DNA from: Tomocerus qinae
Taxonomy: Eukaryota; Arthropoda; Collembola; Entomobryomorpha; Tomoceridae
DNA length: 64,000 nucleotides
NCBI GenBank assembly: GCA_020055645.1
Contig: CM034546.1
Span: forward strand, 28,024,001-28,088,000
Reading direction: 5' to 3'
Within the stretch, counting starts at the first letter, position 1, and each line of letters starts with the position of its first letter. Positions 12,254 through 23,200 of the stretch are shown in pieces. A program made the translations under genes and the position numbers. Below the pieces are notes generated by a model, which saw nothing but the letters and a program-made list of their open reading frames with translations, was not told the origin of the DNA and made no database searches.

Positions 12254-13915
12254 TTATTTTGATTCACTATCAAAATGACCACGTCTCTTAATATGTCTTT
12301 TTAAGCCGTAAGAATCTTTAAAGGTCATTCCACACTTTTGGCAACTGAATGGTTTTGTGAATGAGTGAATCACCATGTGTTTGGTAAGGTGTCCATTTTC
12401 CACAAAAGTTTTATCACAAATTGGGCATCTGAAATTCCTTTTCCCACTGTGATATCTAAGATGAACATTTAAACCTGATTTGGCAATAAACCTTTTTCCA
12501 CAAATGTCACATTCGTGCGGTTTCTCTCCTTTGTGAGCCTTAATGTGATATTTTAAGCTACTGTTCCTAGTGAACACCTTTGGACATATTGTACATTTAA
12601 ATTGGTTTTCTTTCAGATGAGTTTCAATATGTCTATTTAGTCTATTTTGACTTTTGCAACTTGTTCCACAAATGTCACATGGGTATTTTCTCTTAGGGAC
12701 CTTTTCACTATGAAACTTAATTTTGTGGCGTTTTAATTGATAAGCAAGGGGGAAAATTTTGTCACAAATTTCACATATGCTTATATCTTCTTCAATTATT
12801 TTGTGTTCCTTCAAATGGGCATTTAGCCTACCGCGGCTTACAAAATCTCGATTGCAAGTTTTACATTTAAAAGATTTTTCTCCTTTGTGTATTTGAAGAT
12901 GATCCTTCAATGTGTGAGAGCGACTAAAAGCTTTGTCACAAATGTTACATTTGTAAGGAGTCTCGCCTGTGTGAGTTCTTGAATGATTTACCAAGTCCCC
13001 TCGATCTGTGTATCTCTTTCCACATTCTTCGCATTCGTGTTTCTTTTCCCCGTGAACGCGCCTCTCATGTGCCTTACAAGCATTCACATTTCCAAAAGTT
13101 TTCTCGCAAACGCTGCATTTAACTTCAATATTTTCCTCTGCAGTCTTTGGCTTGTGTACTCTTATTTTATGTTGTCTTAGTTTTTTTGCAAAAGTAAAGC
13201 ATTCGCCACAAATGTGGCATTCGTAATTTCGCACTCCTTTGTGAACATTTTCATGTATTTTTAAGTGACTCAAAGTGGAAAAACATTTTCCGCATGTCGT
13301 ACATTTGAAAGTCTCCTCGTGAATATTGATATGACCTTTTAGATGTCTCAATTGTCCAAATTTCTGACCACAGATGTCACATTCATGAGCTTTTTCTCCA
13401 TAATGTGACAATGTGTGCTGTTCTAAGTTTGTTGAGTTTGAAAACGACTTGCCGCAAATATCACATTGATATGGCTTTTTCCCTGAGTGCACTTTGCTGT
13501 GCTGTCTTAGCTGAAAATCTTGCTTAAACTTCTTTCCACAAATGTCACAATCAAATTTTCGTTCTTTTATTGTGTGGATCCTTTCATGATATCGCAATCG
13601 ACTAGCAAAAACAAACGTTTTTCCGCAGAAGCCACAACAATGTTTTTCTGAAATAGTTGTCTGTAAAAGTGGGAAAATTGAATTAAATAAAAATGCTGCG
13701 ACATGAAAACAAACTGTTTTAAATTACGAGTAAATGATTTATTTAACCACAAACAAGATATTAATTCATCTTACTTTCTTTGTCGATGTTATTCCATGAT
13801 CTAAATCATCTTCAGTATTTTCGTACTCACTCTCGCTTGGACTTTCTGACTCAGCGTGTGCTTCTGTCTCGCCACAGCGTACATTCCGTTTAGATGTCCG
13901 TAGATAATTGTTATT
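12254..13915 (-). CDS. C2H2 zinc-finger protein with 16 fingers (copy 2, 5' end not found)
   Basis: A duplicate of the gene at 4169-6799. Two exons are clear: 13915-13775 (47 codons, acidic, matching copy 1 exon 3 including SKRNV and SEYENTEDD) and 13660-12254 (469 codons with the stop). They join in phase 0 through GTAAGA and TTTTACAG. All 16 fingers align one to one with copy 1, and here the last finger is a C2H2 type with a longer His spacing (HIKRRGH). No stop or frameshift interrupts either exon. Counterparts of copy 1 exons 1-2 are absent from the DNA up to the 14768 gap, so there is no start codon. The gene may use a new 5' exon hidden by the gap, or be 5'-truncated. Several finger residues at presumed DNA-contact positions differ between copies (fingers 3 and 6, for example), so targets may have diverged. 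Confidence 0.8.
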
Positions 13916-14767
13916 CTAAAGTGCAAATGGATTAATCACACCAGTTAAGTTTTCGTTTTGACATGAACAATACAAATTATCCGAATATGGTAAAAAAAGA
14001 AATGTACTTTTTAAAACGGCAAAAAAATTCCCGCTCTGAGCGATTATTGGCCAAATTTAGACAATTTATGACGTATTTTTGTCAAAAATGCCAAAAATTT
14101 CACGCTACGCATGAATACATAAAATTTAAAAACCTATACCAAATTTATACCCCTCACCCGAAACTTCTGTAGGTATACGTGCTTGTCTGACAAGGCTGTG
14201 AGTCAGGTTTTTTATGAGTTGAAATTTACTGATTTAATAAACAAATCTTATGAGATATTTTGAAAAAAAATGTGCTCTAGAACTTCAAGTTTCAAAGTAT
14301 ATAGGAATTTTTAAAAGATTTTATCCAAAATTCTAATTAAACAGCGGGAAACAAAGTATTATATTATATATATATTATATAACAAAGCTGTATTGAGGGA
14401 GACATAGGGGGCAAATGCAACTCCAAAAATCTAAGAAAAAGGGATTTTTAAATACCAAAAAATGTTTGAGCCAGTTTTTGCTTCATTTTTGACAAAACAG
14501 TCTAATTTTTTCGCGCTCGGTGCGAATATACCTAACAAATACGGCTTTATGCCATCCTTGCCACTTGCCCCCTCCAAAATCTGCTTCTAAAATAAGATAC
14601 TGTTATATAAGGTATTAATAAAATATGTATAAAAATGTTAGTATGGCTTTAATTACATCCATAAAATATTATCAGGTAGTAATTATGGATATAAATTATA
14701 AATTCTATATACCTTCCGCTAAAAAATTGAATTTAATATCATAGGGTGTGATATAACACCATTTAGC
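13916..14767. other. Gene-free DNA before the first gap
   Basis: The first ~70 bases still resemble intron sequence upstream of copy 1 exon 3 (CAGTTTTCATTTTGACA versus AAGTTTTCGTTTTGACA), marking the right limit of the duplication near 13980. Beyond this is AT-rich DNA with only short chance frames and no recognisable exon. Confidence 0.5.
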
Positions 14768-14867
14768 NNNNNNNNNNNNNNNNNNNNNNNNNNNNNNNNN
14801 NNNNNNNNNNNNNNNNNNNNNNNNNNNNNNNNNNNNNNNNNNNNNNNNNNNNNNNNNNNNNNNNNNN
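14768..14867. other. Assembly gap (100 N)
   Basis: Exactly 100 N, a placeholder size; the true length is unknown. Confidence 1.
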
Positions 14868-15419
14868 TCGTTTTGACTCTGAATTTGTTGGGAGACAGTA
14901 GGACTGGGGCTCATCTGCCATTCGCCTCCTGCTGGGTCGGTCACCATCACGAACAGATCGAACATCATCCCTTCCTCTGTGCCCTTCGGCAGAAGCAAGT
15001 GATGGGGATACCCGCATTCACAATCACAATGATTTTTTCGCGCACCCCACTCTCTATGTCTCGACGTAGTTCCTGGATAGACCTTGGCCATGGCGCCGTT
15101 AGTGTCGAGTCGATACTTCTTCGATTGACAACATTGTTTCCTGGTTGCACTAAAAGAATAGAGGAATTTTTAATTTCCTACTTAAACAGCAGACTTTAAA
15201 AAAATCAAATTCATCCAATAAGCCCCACCCCTTTTGAAGATTTAATAGTGACTGCATGCAAATGCAAAAAAGCTCACAATTTTTGAATAAATGCATCCAT
15301 TGTAAAGAAAGGGATCTCTGCTCCTCGAATGTGAAGCGTTCTTGTCCATTAGCAGACTTAAATCGTGGAGCCATAAATATTCTTACCATTACCGCAGTGG
15401 GCCTTTGTAGAGCGTTTTC
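14868..15419 (-). pseudogene. Hemocyanin/prophenoloxidase-family C-terminal fragment
   Basis: Two minus-strand exons join in phase 1: 15419-15278 and 15149 to the gap at 14868. Together they read as the C-terminal immunoglobulin-like domain (Hemocyanin_C) of the hemocyanin superfamily. Diagnostic blocks are [27 protein letters not shown], and the signature [16 protein letters not shown] followed by LFVMVTD. The superfamily includes phenol oxidases of immunity and sclerotisation, oxygen carriers and storage hexamerins. The [12 protein letters not shown] block fits prophenoloxidase or hemocyanin better than hexamerin. A one-base frame change lies in an A6 run near 15025-15035. No upstream exons with the copper-binding domain appear before 16158, so this is a fragment or pseudogene, or its remainder lies across the gap. 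A sequencing indel at the A run is an alternative to real decay. Confidence 0.82.
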
Positions 15420-16158
15420 CTACTAAGCATAAAAAAACGATGACAAATACATTATAGAAAAACAAATTAATTACAATAAAAACCTGAAATTTAACCTGCT
15501 ATGACCTATACTGATGATTTTATTTGAAAATAAAATTGCTTGTTAATTTAAGAGATGGAAAACGTTTGTTCCGAATCATGAGTTAGCAAATAAAGATTTC
15601 TCTGTTCTCTGGGTTACTTATACAATCGAAGTCAGTTGTCCGTTTTTACATAAACAGAATCGGCAAGTCTGCAATTGCAATGCAACCTGTAAGTAAGCTT
15701 GTCTTTGGTCTTGTAAGCCTGTAGCAGAGTGGCGCACATGTATTTGTGCGTGACTCATCATTCAAACTCCAACATCGAAATGAACGAAAAAGGCGCCAAG
15801 GAGATGTCCTACTTTTAGCTTCGCTAACGAAAAGAATCGTATGGTAAATAAAGTAAATATTGCAGATTCAGTTTTCAGTGGCACGCTTTTCACGCTGGAA
15901 CTTTGAACTTGGAACTGAATGACTGAAAACTGACTACAGGTTTTGATTTTGTCGTGGTTCGTGGTGTACATTTTCAATTGCTGAAATCATCTATTTCAAA
16001 TTAAATTTAATATATAGAAATAAATTAAAGGTAATAATTGAACATAACCAAATGTATGGGACTTTTTAAGGTATCAGGATTGAAAACAGCCGACCGGTCG
16101 AAAATTGGGGTTAGGTCGGTGAGGAGCACAGGGTCCTGGCCGGGAGGCAAATTGAATA
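15420..16158. other. Gene-free DNA upstream of the eIF5B-like gene
   Basis: No exon recognised. A GC-richer patch at about 16090-16145 (CCGACCGGTCG, GGTCCTGGCCGGGAGG) stands out just before the proposed ATG and may be 5' UTR or promoter-proximal sequence. Confidence 0.45.
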
Positions 16159-19100
16159 ATGGAGAAGAAAAAGACTATTCCATCGAATAGTAGTAAGTGA
16201 CCACTTTGTTTCATAGTACAAATATTATGTATGTGGTGCAGGAAGGTCAATGGTGAAAGGTCATTTCATTATATTTTGTATTTAGTATTTATAGGTGATA
16301 GGGTTGGGGTATACAAAAAGGTAACTAGGAGTTGAGCTAAATGTTAATTGTGCATAAATTTAATTTTTAATAGCAGGAACTGCAACCGGAAAGAAGACCG
16401 GAGCTCAGAAAAAAAGAGAGCAAAAAGTTAAAAAGACTTCAGTTGGAAGAAGCAGCTGATGCTCCTGTAGAATCTATTAAAAATGAAGTAAGAATCTTGC
16501 CACCACCTGACAACAGTAACCAAGATGATGCTTTTAAACGTGAAACAGATGTGACAAAAAAGAAAAAGAAAAGTACCAAAGCGGAAGAGAAACCTAGAGA
16601 AGTTCCACGAAAAGGACCAAGTACTAAGCAAATTGAAGCAATCAAAGAGGCTCTGAGAAAACAAAAGGAAGAGGAGGAAGCTTTGTTAAGAGCAGAAGAG
16701 GAAAAGGAAAGACTGCTAGAGGAAGCAGAAAACGCCCGTCTTGAAAAGGTACTTTTTGGTATTTATCGTGCGAAATGACATTTTTTAATATTTAAGGACA
16801 TTAAATAACATTGTAAAATGATAACATAGGTTGACTTCTGCAATTCGCATGTCATTTTTAAGAATAAATCTAAATTTCAAAATTGTTATTTATAATGAAA
16901 TGTTTTAATAGTTGCGATTAGAACAAGAAAAGAAAGACAGAAAAAAACAAAAGGCAAAAGGAAAAGAAAGATCGTCTGAAAGCCGAGGGAAAACTCCTAA
17001 GTAAGGAAGAAAAGCAGCGCCCACACGAGCGCAGGCAATGTTAGACGCATTACAAGCGCAAGGTATTCAAGTTCCTGATGTTAACGACAAAAATAAATCT
17101 CGCCCTGGTACAAGACTTCGTAAGAAAAATGTACTTCAATCCCAGAAAAGCTCTGAAGATATTACTTCGCAAGAATTGGGAAGTGACGCGTTAAATAAGT
17201 CAGAATCTGCCGAGGCAGTCCAAAACACCGAAAAGGAAGGGGAACCGGGGAGGATTAAAGAAGCATGGGATGAAGCGTCTAGTGAAGAGGATCTGAGTAA
17301 ACGAGAGTCTGAATCTTTAAAGGAAAATGTTTCTCCTGTTTCCGAAAAGACTGATAACGATATCCAAAAGGCTGAATCTCTACAAGAAGATAGTGAAAAA
17401 GAAGAAGAAGAGAGCTCCGAAGATAGTGAGAGTAATGACGAGGTCCAAATTACTGAAGGAGCTACTAAGAAAGAAAAAGCAGTGGTCCGAATCACGGTAA
17501 TTTATCTAATTTATTATTTAACAAGCTATAAGTGTCAAACAGATGATGGATAAATTTTTTTATTTGTTTAAGAAAAATTGAATTGAAAATGACGTTACTG
17601 TATCAGAACAAGCACTCATTAAATGTCGTTTTTCTATTATTTAGAAAAGAAGAGAGGAAAATGAAAAAACGCGAAGTCTGAAGAATTTAAGGTCTCCAGT
17701 GGTTTGTGTTTTAGGTCATGTTGACACAGGTAAACGGGAATTTTTGCTAGAATTAATTAATTATTTGTAAAAGTTATAATATTTAGTTTGGACTGATTTT
17801 TGTGTTAAATTGTGAATTATTTATTTGTAGGCAAAACAAAAAATCCTAGACAAGCTTCGTACGACCAATGTTCAAGATGGCGAAGCAGGTGGTATTACTC
17901 AACAAATTGGAGCAACCAATGTCCCTATAGAAGCATTAAAGGAATCTACAAAAATGGTCAAAAATGTAATAAATTATTGAGCAAAATTTTACTTACATTC
18001 AAATAGATTTAAACTCAAAGAGGTATTTGTACAGTATATCAGATTTAGGAAGATATGTCTATACATAGTCACTTTATAAGCGGAGCCAAGTTCTCAACCG
18101 CTTAATAATAATAATAATTTTAATAATATTTAAATTTCATTTGATAAAATGTCTATTTACTTAGATTGCATCACTTGAATTGAAATTACCAGGACTATTA
18201 ATTATTGACACTCCTGGACACGAGTCATTCAGCAATTTACGTTCTCGAGGATCGTCGTTGTGTGATATAGCAATTTTAGTTGTTGATATTATGCATGGCT
18301 TAGAACCGCAGACTATTGAATCGTTGAATCTTTTGAAGAATAAGAAAACTCCTTTTGTTGTAGCGCTAAACAAAATTGATAGGTAAAAACATATTAATTA
18401 CAATAAAATTAACTTAAAATAAAATTAACGTATCAAATAATTGAAATGATTTTATACCTAGCCATATAACCATGTAGATTAAGTAATCAATAATTAATCA
18501 ATATTTCATATATTGTTTGTCTTAGATTGTATGATTGGGTGTCAAATAGTAAAAAAGATATTCGGGATGTCATCAAATCCCAACCGAAAAACACTTTTAC
18601 TGAGTTTGAGAAAAGGAGCAATGAAGTTATTGTACAATTCGCAGAACAGGTAAAGAAGGATATCATATTTTTGTCCTTTTTAATCTAATAAATTCTTTTG
18701 TGTTAACATTAGACGTTTTAATTTGGTAGGGAATGAACGTCTGTTTGTTTGATCAAAATCCCGATCCTAAATCGTATGTGTCTATGGTCCCTACGAGTGC
18801 TCACACTGGAGAAGGCATGGGAAACATGATGGCATTGATCATTGAATTGTCTCAATCGATGCTAGCAAAGCGACTGATGTACTCTAATGAGCTCCAAGTA
18901 AATAGTGGTTTGAATATTTGTAGTCCTTTGACAAAGTATCTATTTTCTATAATGCCTATGTGATTGTAATCAAGTGATTATTTTGTATAGGCGACAGTTC
19001 TTGAAGTCAAAGCAATTCCTGGTTTGGGGACAACCATCGATGTGATATTGATTAACGGAAGTTTAAAGGAAGGGGAGACACTAGTCCTTGCAGGAACAGA

Positions 19101-20123
19101 TGGTCCAATAGTTACTCAAATTCGATCACTTCTGACTCCTCAACCTATGAAAGAACTCCGTGTCAAAGTAATTATGTTAATAATATTTAAACTGCTTTAT
19201 TAGGATACGCAATCGCCATAAAATTCTTCAATTGTGCTTTTCGTGTCCTTACAGAATACGTATATAGAGTACAAAGAAATTAAGGGCGCTATCGGAGTCA
19301 AGATTGCTGGAAAAGATCTGGAGAAGACCATTGCAGGATTAAATGTGTCAGTAGCATACCACCCGGACGAAATTGAGATTTGTAAAGAAGAAGTATCTCG
19401 GGAATTCAAATCTGCTATAAGCTCAATTCGCCTTCAAGATAGAGGAGTCTACGTCCAAGCTTCCACTTTGGGATCTCTTGAAGCTCTTTTAGAATTTCTA
19501 AAAACTTCATCAATTCCAGTAATATCACTTTTATTCCAATTGTTTTCTGTTATCAATTTAAATCACATACCTAAAGCATGAAAACTATTTTATAAATCAT
19601 CAACACTAGTCAATTTAAAATTTAAAGCTACTTCTGTAGTGCCTATAAGTGAAGTTAAAGCTTAAAGATTGATTTTATGTTTTTTAGTATTCCAATATCC
19701 GCATTGGCCCTGTTGTCAAAAAAGATGTGATGAAAGCGTCTATTATGCTGGAACACGATAGCCAGTAAGTGTTCAATATCAAATATTATGACTTTTAATT
19801 GCTACAATTTATTCATAAATACTAATTATTATAACATAATATTTCTAGGTATGCAGTTATATTAGCTTTTTGATGTCAAAATAGAGCGAGATGCTCAAGA
19901 GGTTGCAGATAATCTGGGTTGTTAAAATATTTCAGGTCAATAACATTTTCATTGTATTATATAATATAAATGGATACAAAAATATATTGTGGCAATCAAA
20001 TATTAATTTTATGTGTATAATAGGCGGATATCATTTACCACCTTTTTGACAAATTCAATGCATACAGAGATGAGTTAAGTACAAAGGCACGACAGGGAAT
20101 TTAAGCATGTATACGTTGTTAAG
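16159..20123 (+). pseudogene. eIF5B: eIF5B-like translation initiation GTPase gene, frameshifted and 3'-truncated
   Basis: eIF5B joins the ribosomal subunits at the end of initiation. Thirteen exons are readable: 16159-16192, 16377-16748, 16912-17496, 17645-17729, 17831-17965, 18175-18382, 18536-18649, 18730-18897, 18991-19167, 19255-19518, 19688-19764, 19849-19935 and 20024-20123. The N-terminus is lysine/glutamate-rich. The GTPase motifs are GHVDTGKTK (split by intron 4), DTPGHE, NKID and SAHTGEG, with switch segment [10 protein letters not shown]. Domain II follows ([21 protein letters not shown]), then domain III up to HVY. Single-base frame breaks occur near 16407-16440, 16960, 17025, 17838, 19870, 19919 and 20099, mostly in homopolymers. 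Exons 6-11 are intact. The rest of domain III and domain IV are missing. With splice sites preserved, this is a recent pseudogene copy or a gene with uncorrected indels; the missing 3' end favours a pseudogene. The first exon is uncertain. Confidence 0.88.
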
Positions 20124-20606
20124 GTATTTCTGTTCATCGTTGTTAGTATTATACTACATTTTGTTGATTCATTTTATCGATGTTTGATGTATTGTTACAG
20201 AATAATGGCAACACTACTGGAGAGGAAACAGCTGAAGGATCAGCAGGAAATGCTACAAATGAAAGTAATCTTCGCAAAAGGAAAGCGGGGGCTTCCCATT
20301 ATTGAGCCAAATTCTCTAAAAAGTGATGCTGATACTTCAAGTCAGGTATTTATGCTTTGGGAAAATAGGAATTCGTATGGCGCACACCTTAATTTTGTAT
20401 TAGATTTTGAAAATTAGTTTGTCTAGTTTTGTATGAAATTTTTGAATAAGTGTGGCAAAACTGGATAGGTATGGCATAGTTTTTTGTTGTTTGCAATGCG
20501 AGATAACGTCAAAATGTGGAGAACCTTCCCTTCACTTCTCTGCTTAACTATGCATTCCTCCTGGCGATTACAGTTTCTACTTGGGTCTTATTACATATTA
20601 TTTGTG
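20124..20606. other. Region between eIF5B relic and Ginger-like element, one exon-like block
   Basis: A block at 20202-20359 is flanked by TTACAG and GTATTT like an exon. It is not eIF5B. One frame reads NLRKRKAGAS, then a stop, then AKFSKK, faintly like the region before the C-terminal part of Ginger/KRBA2-type transposases. Another frame is open for about 50 codons. I do not assign it. The rest is featureless. Confidence 0.35.
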
Positions 20607-20610
20607 TATG

Positions 20611-20913
20611 TGTCGTAGACTGGGAGGGAAAGGTGATTGGGAGGGATATAATGTCCCTCTCCGACTAGACTGAGTGGGATAGCTCTGTACCGCTAGCGGT
20701 ACTGAGCCATGAGGTTTCCGACTGGGAGGGATAGGTTGTAAAGGATTGAAATGAATGATTCTATGTGTATAAGTGCCAAGTGCCACAACTATCGCAGATT
20801 TTAGGCTACTCTTACATGTTTTATTCATTGTAATCATTTTTTCTATAATATTCATGAATGTTAAGTATATTGCACATTTTGCATCAGTCATAATTAAATC
20901 ATAAATTATTATT
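20611..20913 (+). repeat. Left terminal inverted repeat of the Ginger-like element
   Basis: Pairs with 21440-21725 in inverse orientation. Shared blocks include GGATATAATGTCCCTCTCCG, GGTTGTAAAGGATT and TTTTATTCATTGTAATCATT. The left copy has a small extra palindromic insert (CCGCTAGCGG) near 20690. Confidence 0.85.
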
Positions 20914-21397
20914 ATCGCAGATTTTAGGTTACTCAACAACAAGGTAATCGGTATAACAAAGCTTAGTGAGAGGGCTGTTACTGTTGGCAGTATTGTTTCT
21001 TTACCCATTCCCTGGATCGACAGATCAAATACTGATCCAACAAACTTACCATGTAAAGTTCTCCAAAGACTAGAAAACGGTAATCTTAAACTACAATGTG
21101 CCAAGGGGATCATTGAATGTATGGTAAGTGAAGTAAATTTCGGTCGATGGACCGCTGAAATCGACACAACTGGATGGCCGGAGGCACATATAAAGTACAT
21201 AACTGCATTGCGATCTGTAACATCATACACCTCTCAATCCATTTGCAAGTGCAAGGGTAACTGTCAAAGTAAAAAATGTCCCTGTAAAAAGAATGGTATT
21301 CACTGTGGTCAGTGGTACTGAATGCCACAACGGCAGCAGGTGTTCCTGCAAAAATTTAGATGATCGAACTCCTAGCTTTGGAAAAAATAGCTATTAA
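20914..21397 (+). pseudogene. C-terminal tail of a Ginger/KRBA2-type transposase
   Basis: A frame open to 21321 contains VGSIVSLPIPWIDRSNTDP, matching the small beta-rich domain that follows the integrase core in Ginger-derived proteins such as KRBA2. A cysteine-rich zinc-binding tail follows (CKCKGNCQSKKCPCKKNGIHC). A one-base shift near 21315 is needed to continue it (ECHNGSRCSCKN) to a stop at 21395-21397. The domain order agrees with the family as I know it, but the catalytic DDE part is absent. It lies wholly between the inverted termini. Confidence 0.75.
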
Positions 21398-21439
21398 TAA
21401 ATATAATAGCAGCGTAACCTACTTAACCATTTGACGTTC

Positions 21440-21725
21440 AATCTTGACTTAATAGTTTATGATTTATGACTGATACAAAAAGGGCAATATACTTTTAATA
21501 TTTATAAATATTTATTTAATGATTACAATGAATAAAACATGTAAGAGTAACCTAAAATCTGCGATGGTTGTGGCACTTATACGCATAGGATCATTCATAT
21601 TAATCCTTTACAACCTATCCCTCTCAGTCGGAAACCTCATTAATATTATCAAGCTATCCCACCCAGTCTAGTCGGAGAGGGACATTATATCCCTCCCAGT
21701 CACCTTTCCCTCCCAGTCTACGACA
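21440..21725 (-). repeat. Right terminal inverted repeat of the Ginger-like element
   Basis: Inverse copy of the left terminus, ending CCCAGTCTACGACA immediately before the TATG duplication. Confidence 0.85.
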
Positions 21726-21729
21726 TATG

Positions 21730-22946
21730 TCTCCCATACATATACATGCTTCCATACACATCCAAACATTCAGCTCTTTAGAACACCATAACAGGTAAGA
21801 CTAAATGTCAATAATTCCGCCAATACAGAATTAAGGTGTGTGCCATACGACTTAAAACGCACCCTTTATCCTTCTTCATATCATCTTTGCGTTTTATTTT
21901 GTCAAATTGGGTGCCTCTCCTTTATTATACCACGAAATCCCTACAGGTTTATAAGGATAGAGGGGTTCAGAATTCTGACCTTGAGATTTTTTTAATATGC
22001 GATTTTTATTCATTTTATTAGCAAACGACCAAACTAAATACCACAAATAAATAAGAAGCTATAATTAAGTTTTAGCAATTTTAGTAATCAATTTGAATAC
22101 AAAAGTAATCTTCATTTAATTTATAAAACTTTGAAAGAAAACGTTAAGATTTTTTCCTGTAATTTAACTTTCTTGAGCTTTACAATTGACGACCCTCCTT
22201 CCTCCATAGGGGGTATTTCGTGGTACGCTCGTTACTAAAGTTGAAAACGGGCATGTCATATTTATTCAAAACATTTTAGATCATAATTATTAATGGCTTC
22301 ATTATAATAAATAAAAACAGGATGAAAATAGCAAATTATGCATAATATGCAGGTAATGGGACAATCCTAGTCTTAATTGGTTTATTTAGTAATCCTACAA
22401 CAAGACTGTATTGAATGCCAACTGTAAACCTTTAATTCTTAATGTAGACCTTAACTCTGGTCCCCTTCATATATAAATAAACGTCCAAAATGTCCAAATG
22501 GATGTAAAAAAGTGGTGTGATATTGCATAAAAAGTTTGAACTGATTATCTGACGTTACATGACGAGTGAATTTTTTCAATGACCTTTGACCTCTTGATAC
22601 GTATGACTTGATCTTGACATGGCATAACGACTAAACTTTTCGAACGAGCTATCTCATGACGTTCTACTATGTCAATAACTAAAGTTACACCAATTTTTAA
22701 TTTTTAGACCACGCCCACATGGAAGGGGTGTGTCTGATTTTGTCCATTTTCGAACTCGACCTCCATTTTTTGGAATGATTTCTGTGTAGACTTTTCAAAA
22801 GTGTCCCAAAGTAAATGCTTTGGGATACATAATTATAAACCTTAAGGCTGGCTCTATGGGTTTTCACCTTTTACTAAATACTGCCCACTCTCGCGCCGTA
22901 GAGCAACATAAAACAGGAACTCCCCATAATTTCTTGTTATAGTAGG
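21730..22946. other. Gene-free DNA
   Basis: AT-rich sequence without a supportable gene, array or terminal repeat. Confidence 0.5.
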
Positions 22947-23200
22947 TACTGTCTGGCTTTATAAAAATCCGAATGATGACCTTTAGTAACCCCATTGTTG
23001 ACAAATATTTTTTGAGTACTATACTTCACACCAAATTAAAGGAGCCATACAGTCTTTAACGTCACATTTGACTGTAACCACAACAACATTATTTATTAAA
23101 CCGAAATAAAATAGATATTGATGAAAAAATATTTGTTATAGGCGGGACTAAATGGGGTTACTAGAGGTCATCATTCGGATTTTTATAAAGCCAGACAGTA
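22947..23200. repeat. Inverted repeat, 49-bp near-perfect arms
   Basis: The arms at 22947-22995 (TACTGTCTGGCTTTATAAAA...) and 23152-23200 are inverse copies with one visible mismatch. Similarity resumes inside the arms (CAAATATTTTTT). The ~155-bp centre shows no coding potential. It could be a small fold-back element or a solo inverted repeat. Confidence 0.85.

Larger units (their letters stand above)
20611..21725 (+). mobile_element. Ginger-like DNA transposon remnant (1115 bp)
   Basis: The ends read TGTCGTAGACTGGGAGGGAA and its inverse TTCCCTCCCAGTCTACGACA, flanked by a 4-bp direct repeat TATG (20607-20610 and 21726-21729). A TGT...ACA terminus and 4-bp duplication are traits of Ginger elements, cut-and-paste transposons with a retrovirus-type integrase. 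The inverted termini run about 290-310 bp with scattered differences. The centre encodes only the C-terminal tail of a Ginger/KRBA2-type protein. No integrase core is present, so the copy is non-autonomous. Confidence 0.8.

Noticed and set aside
14705-14767. Continuation of the hemocyanin-family frame beyond the first gap
   Set aside because: The short frame (AKWCYITPYDIKFNFLAEGI) has no family motif, and the gap length and frame are unknown, so linkage is arbitrary.
17136-17495. 119-codon minus-strand frame rich in Ser and Leu
   Set aside because: Antisense shadow of the acidic Glu/Ser-rich eIF5B exon 3.
20598-21230. 210-codon minus-strand frame
   Set aside because: It runs through the left inverted terminus and antisense to the Ginger-type tail; low-complexity translation with no domain.
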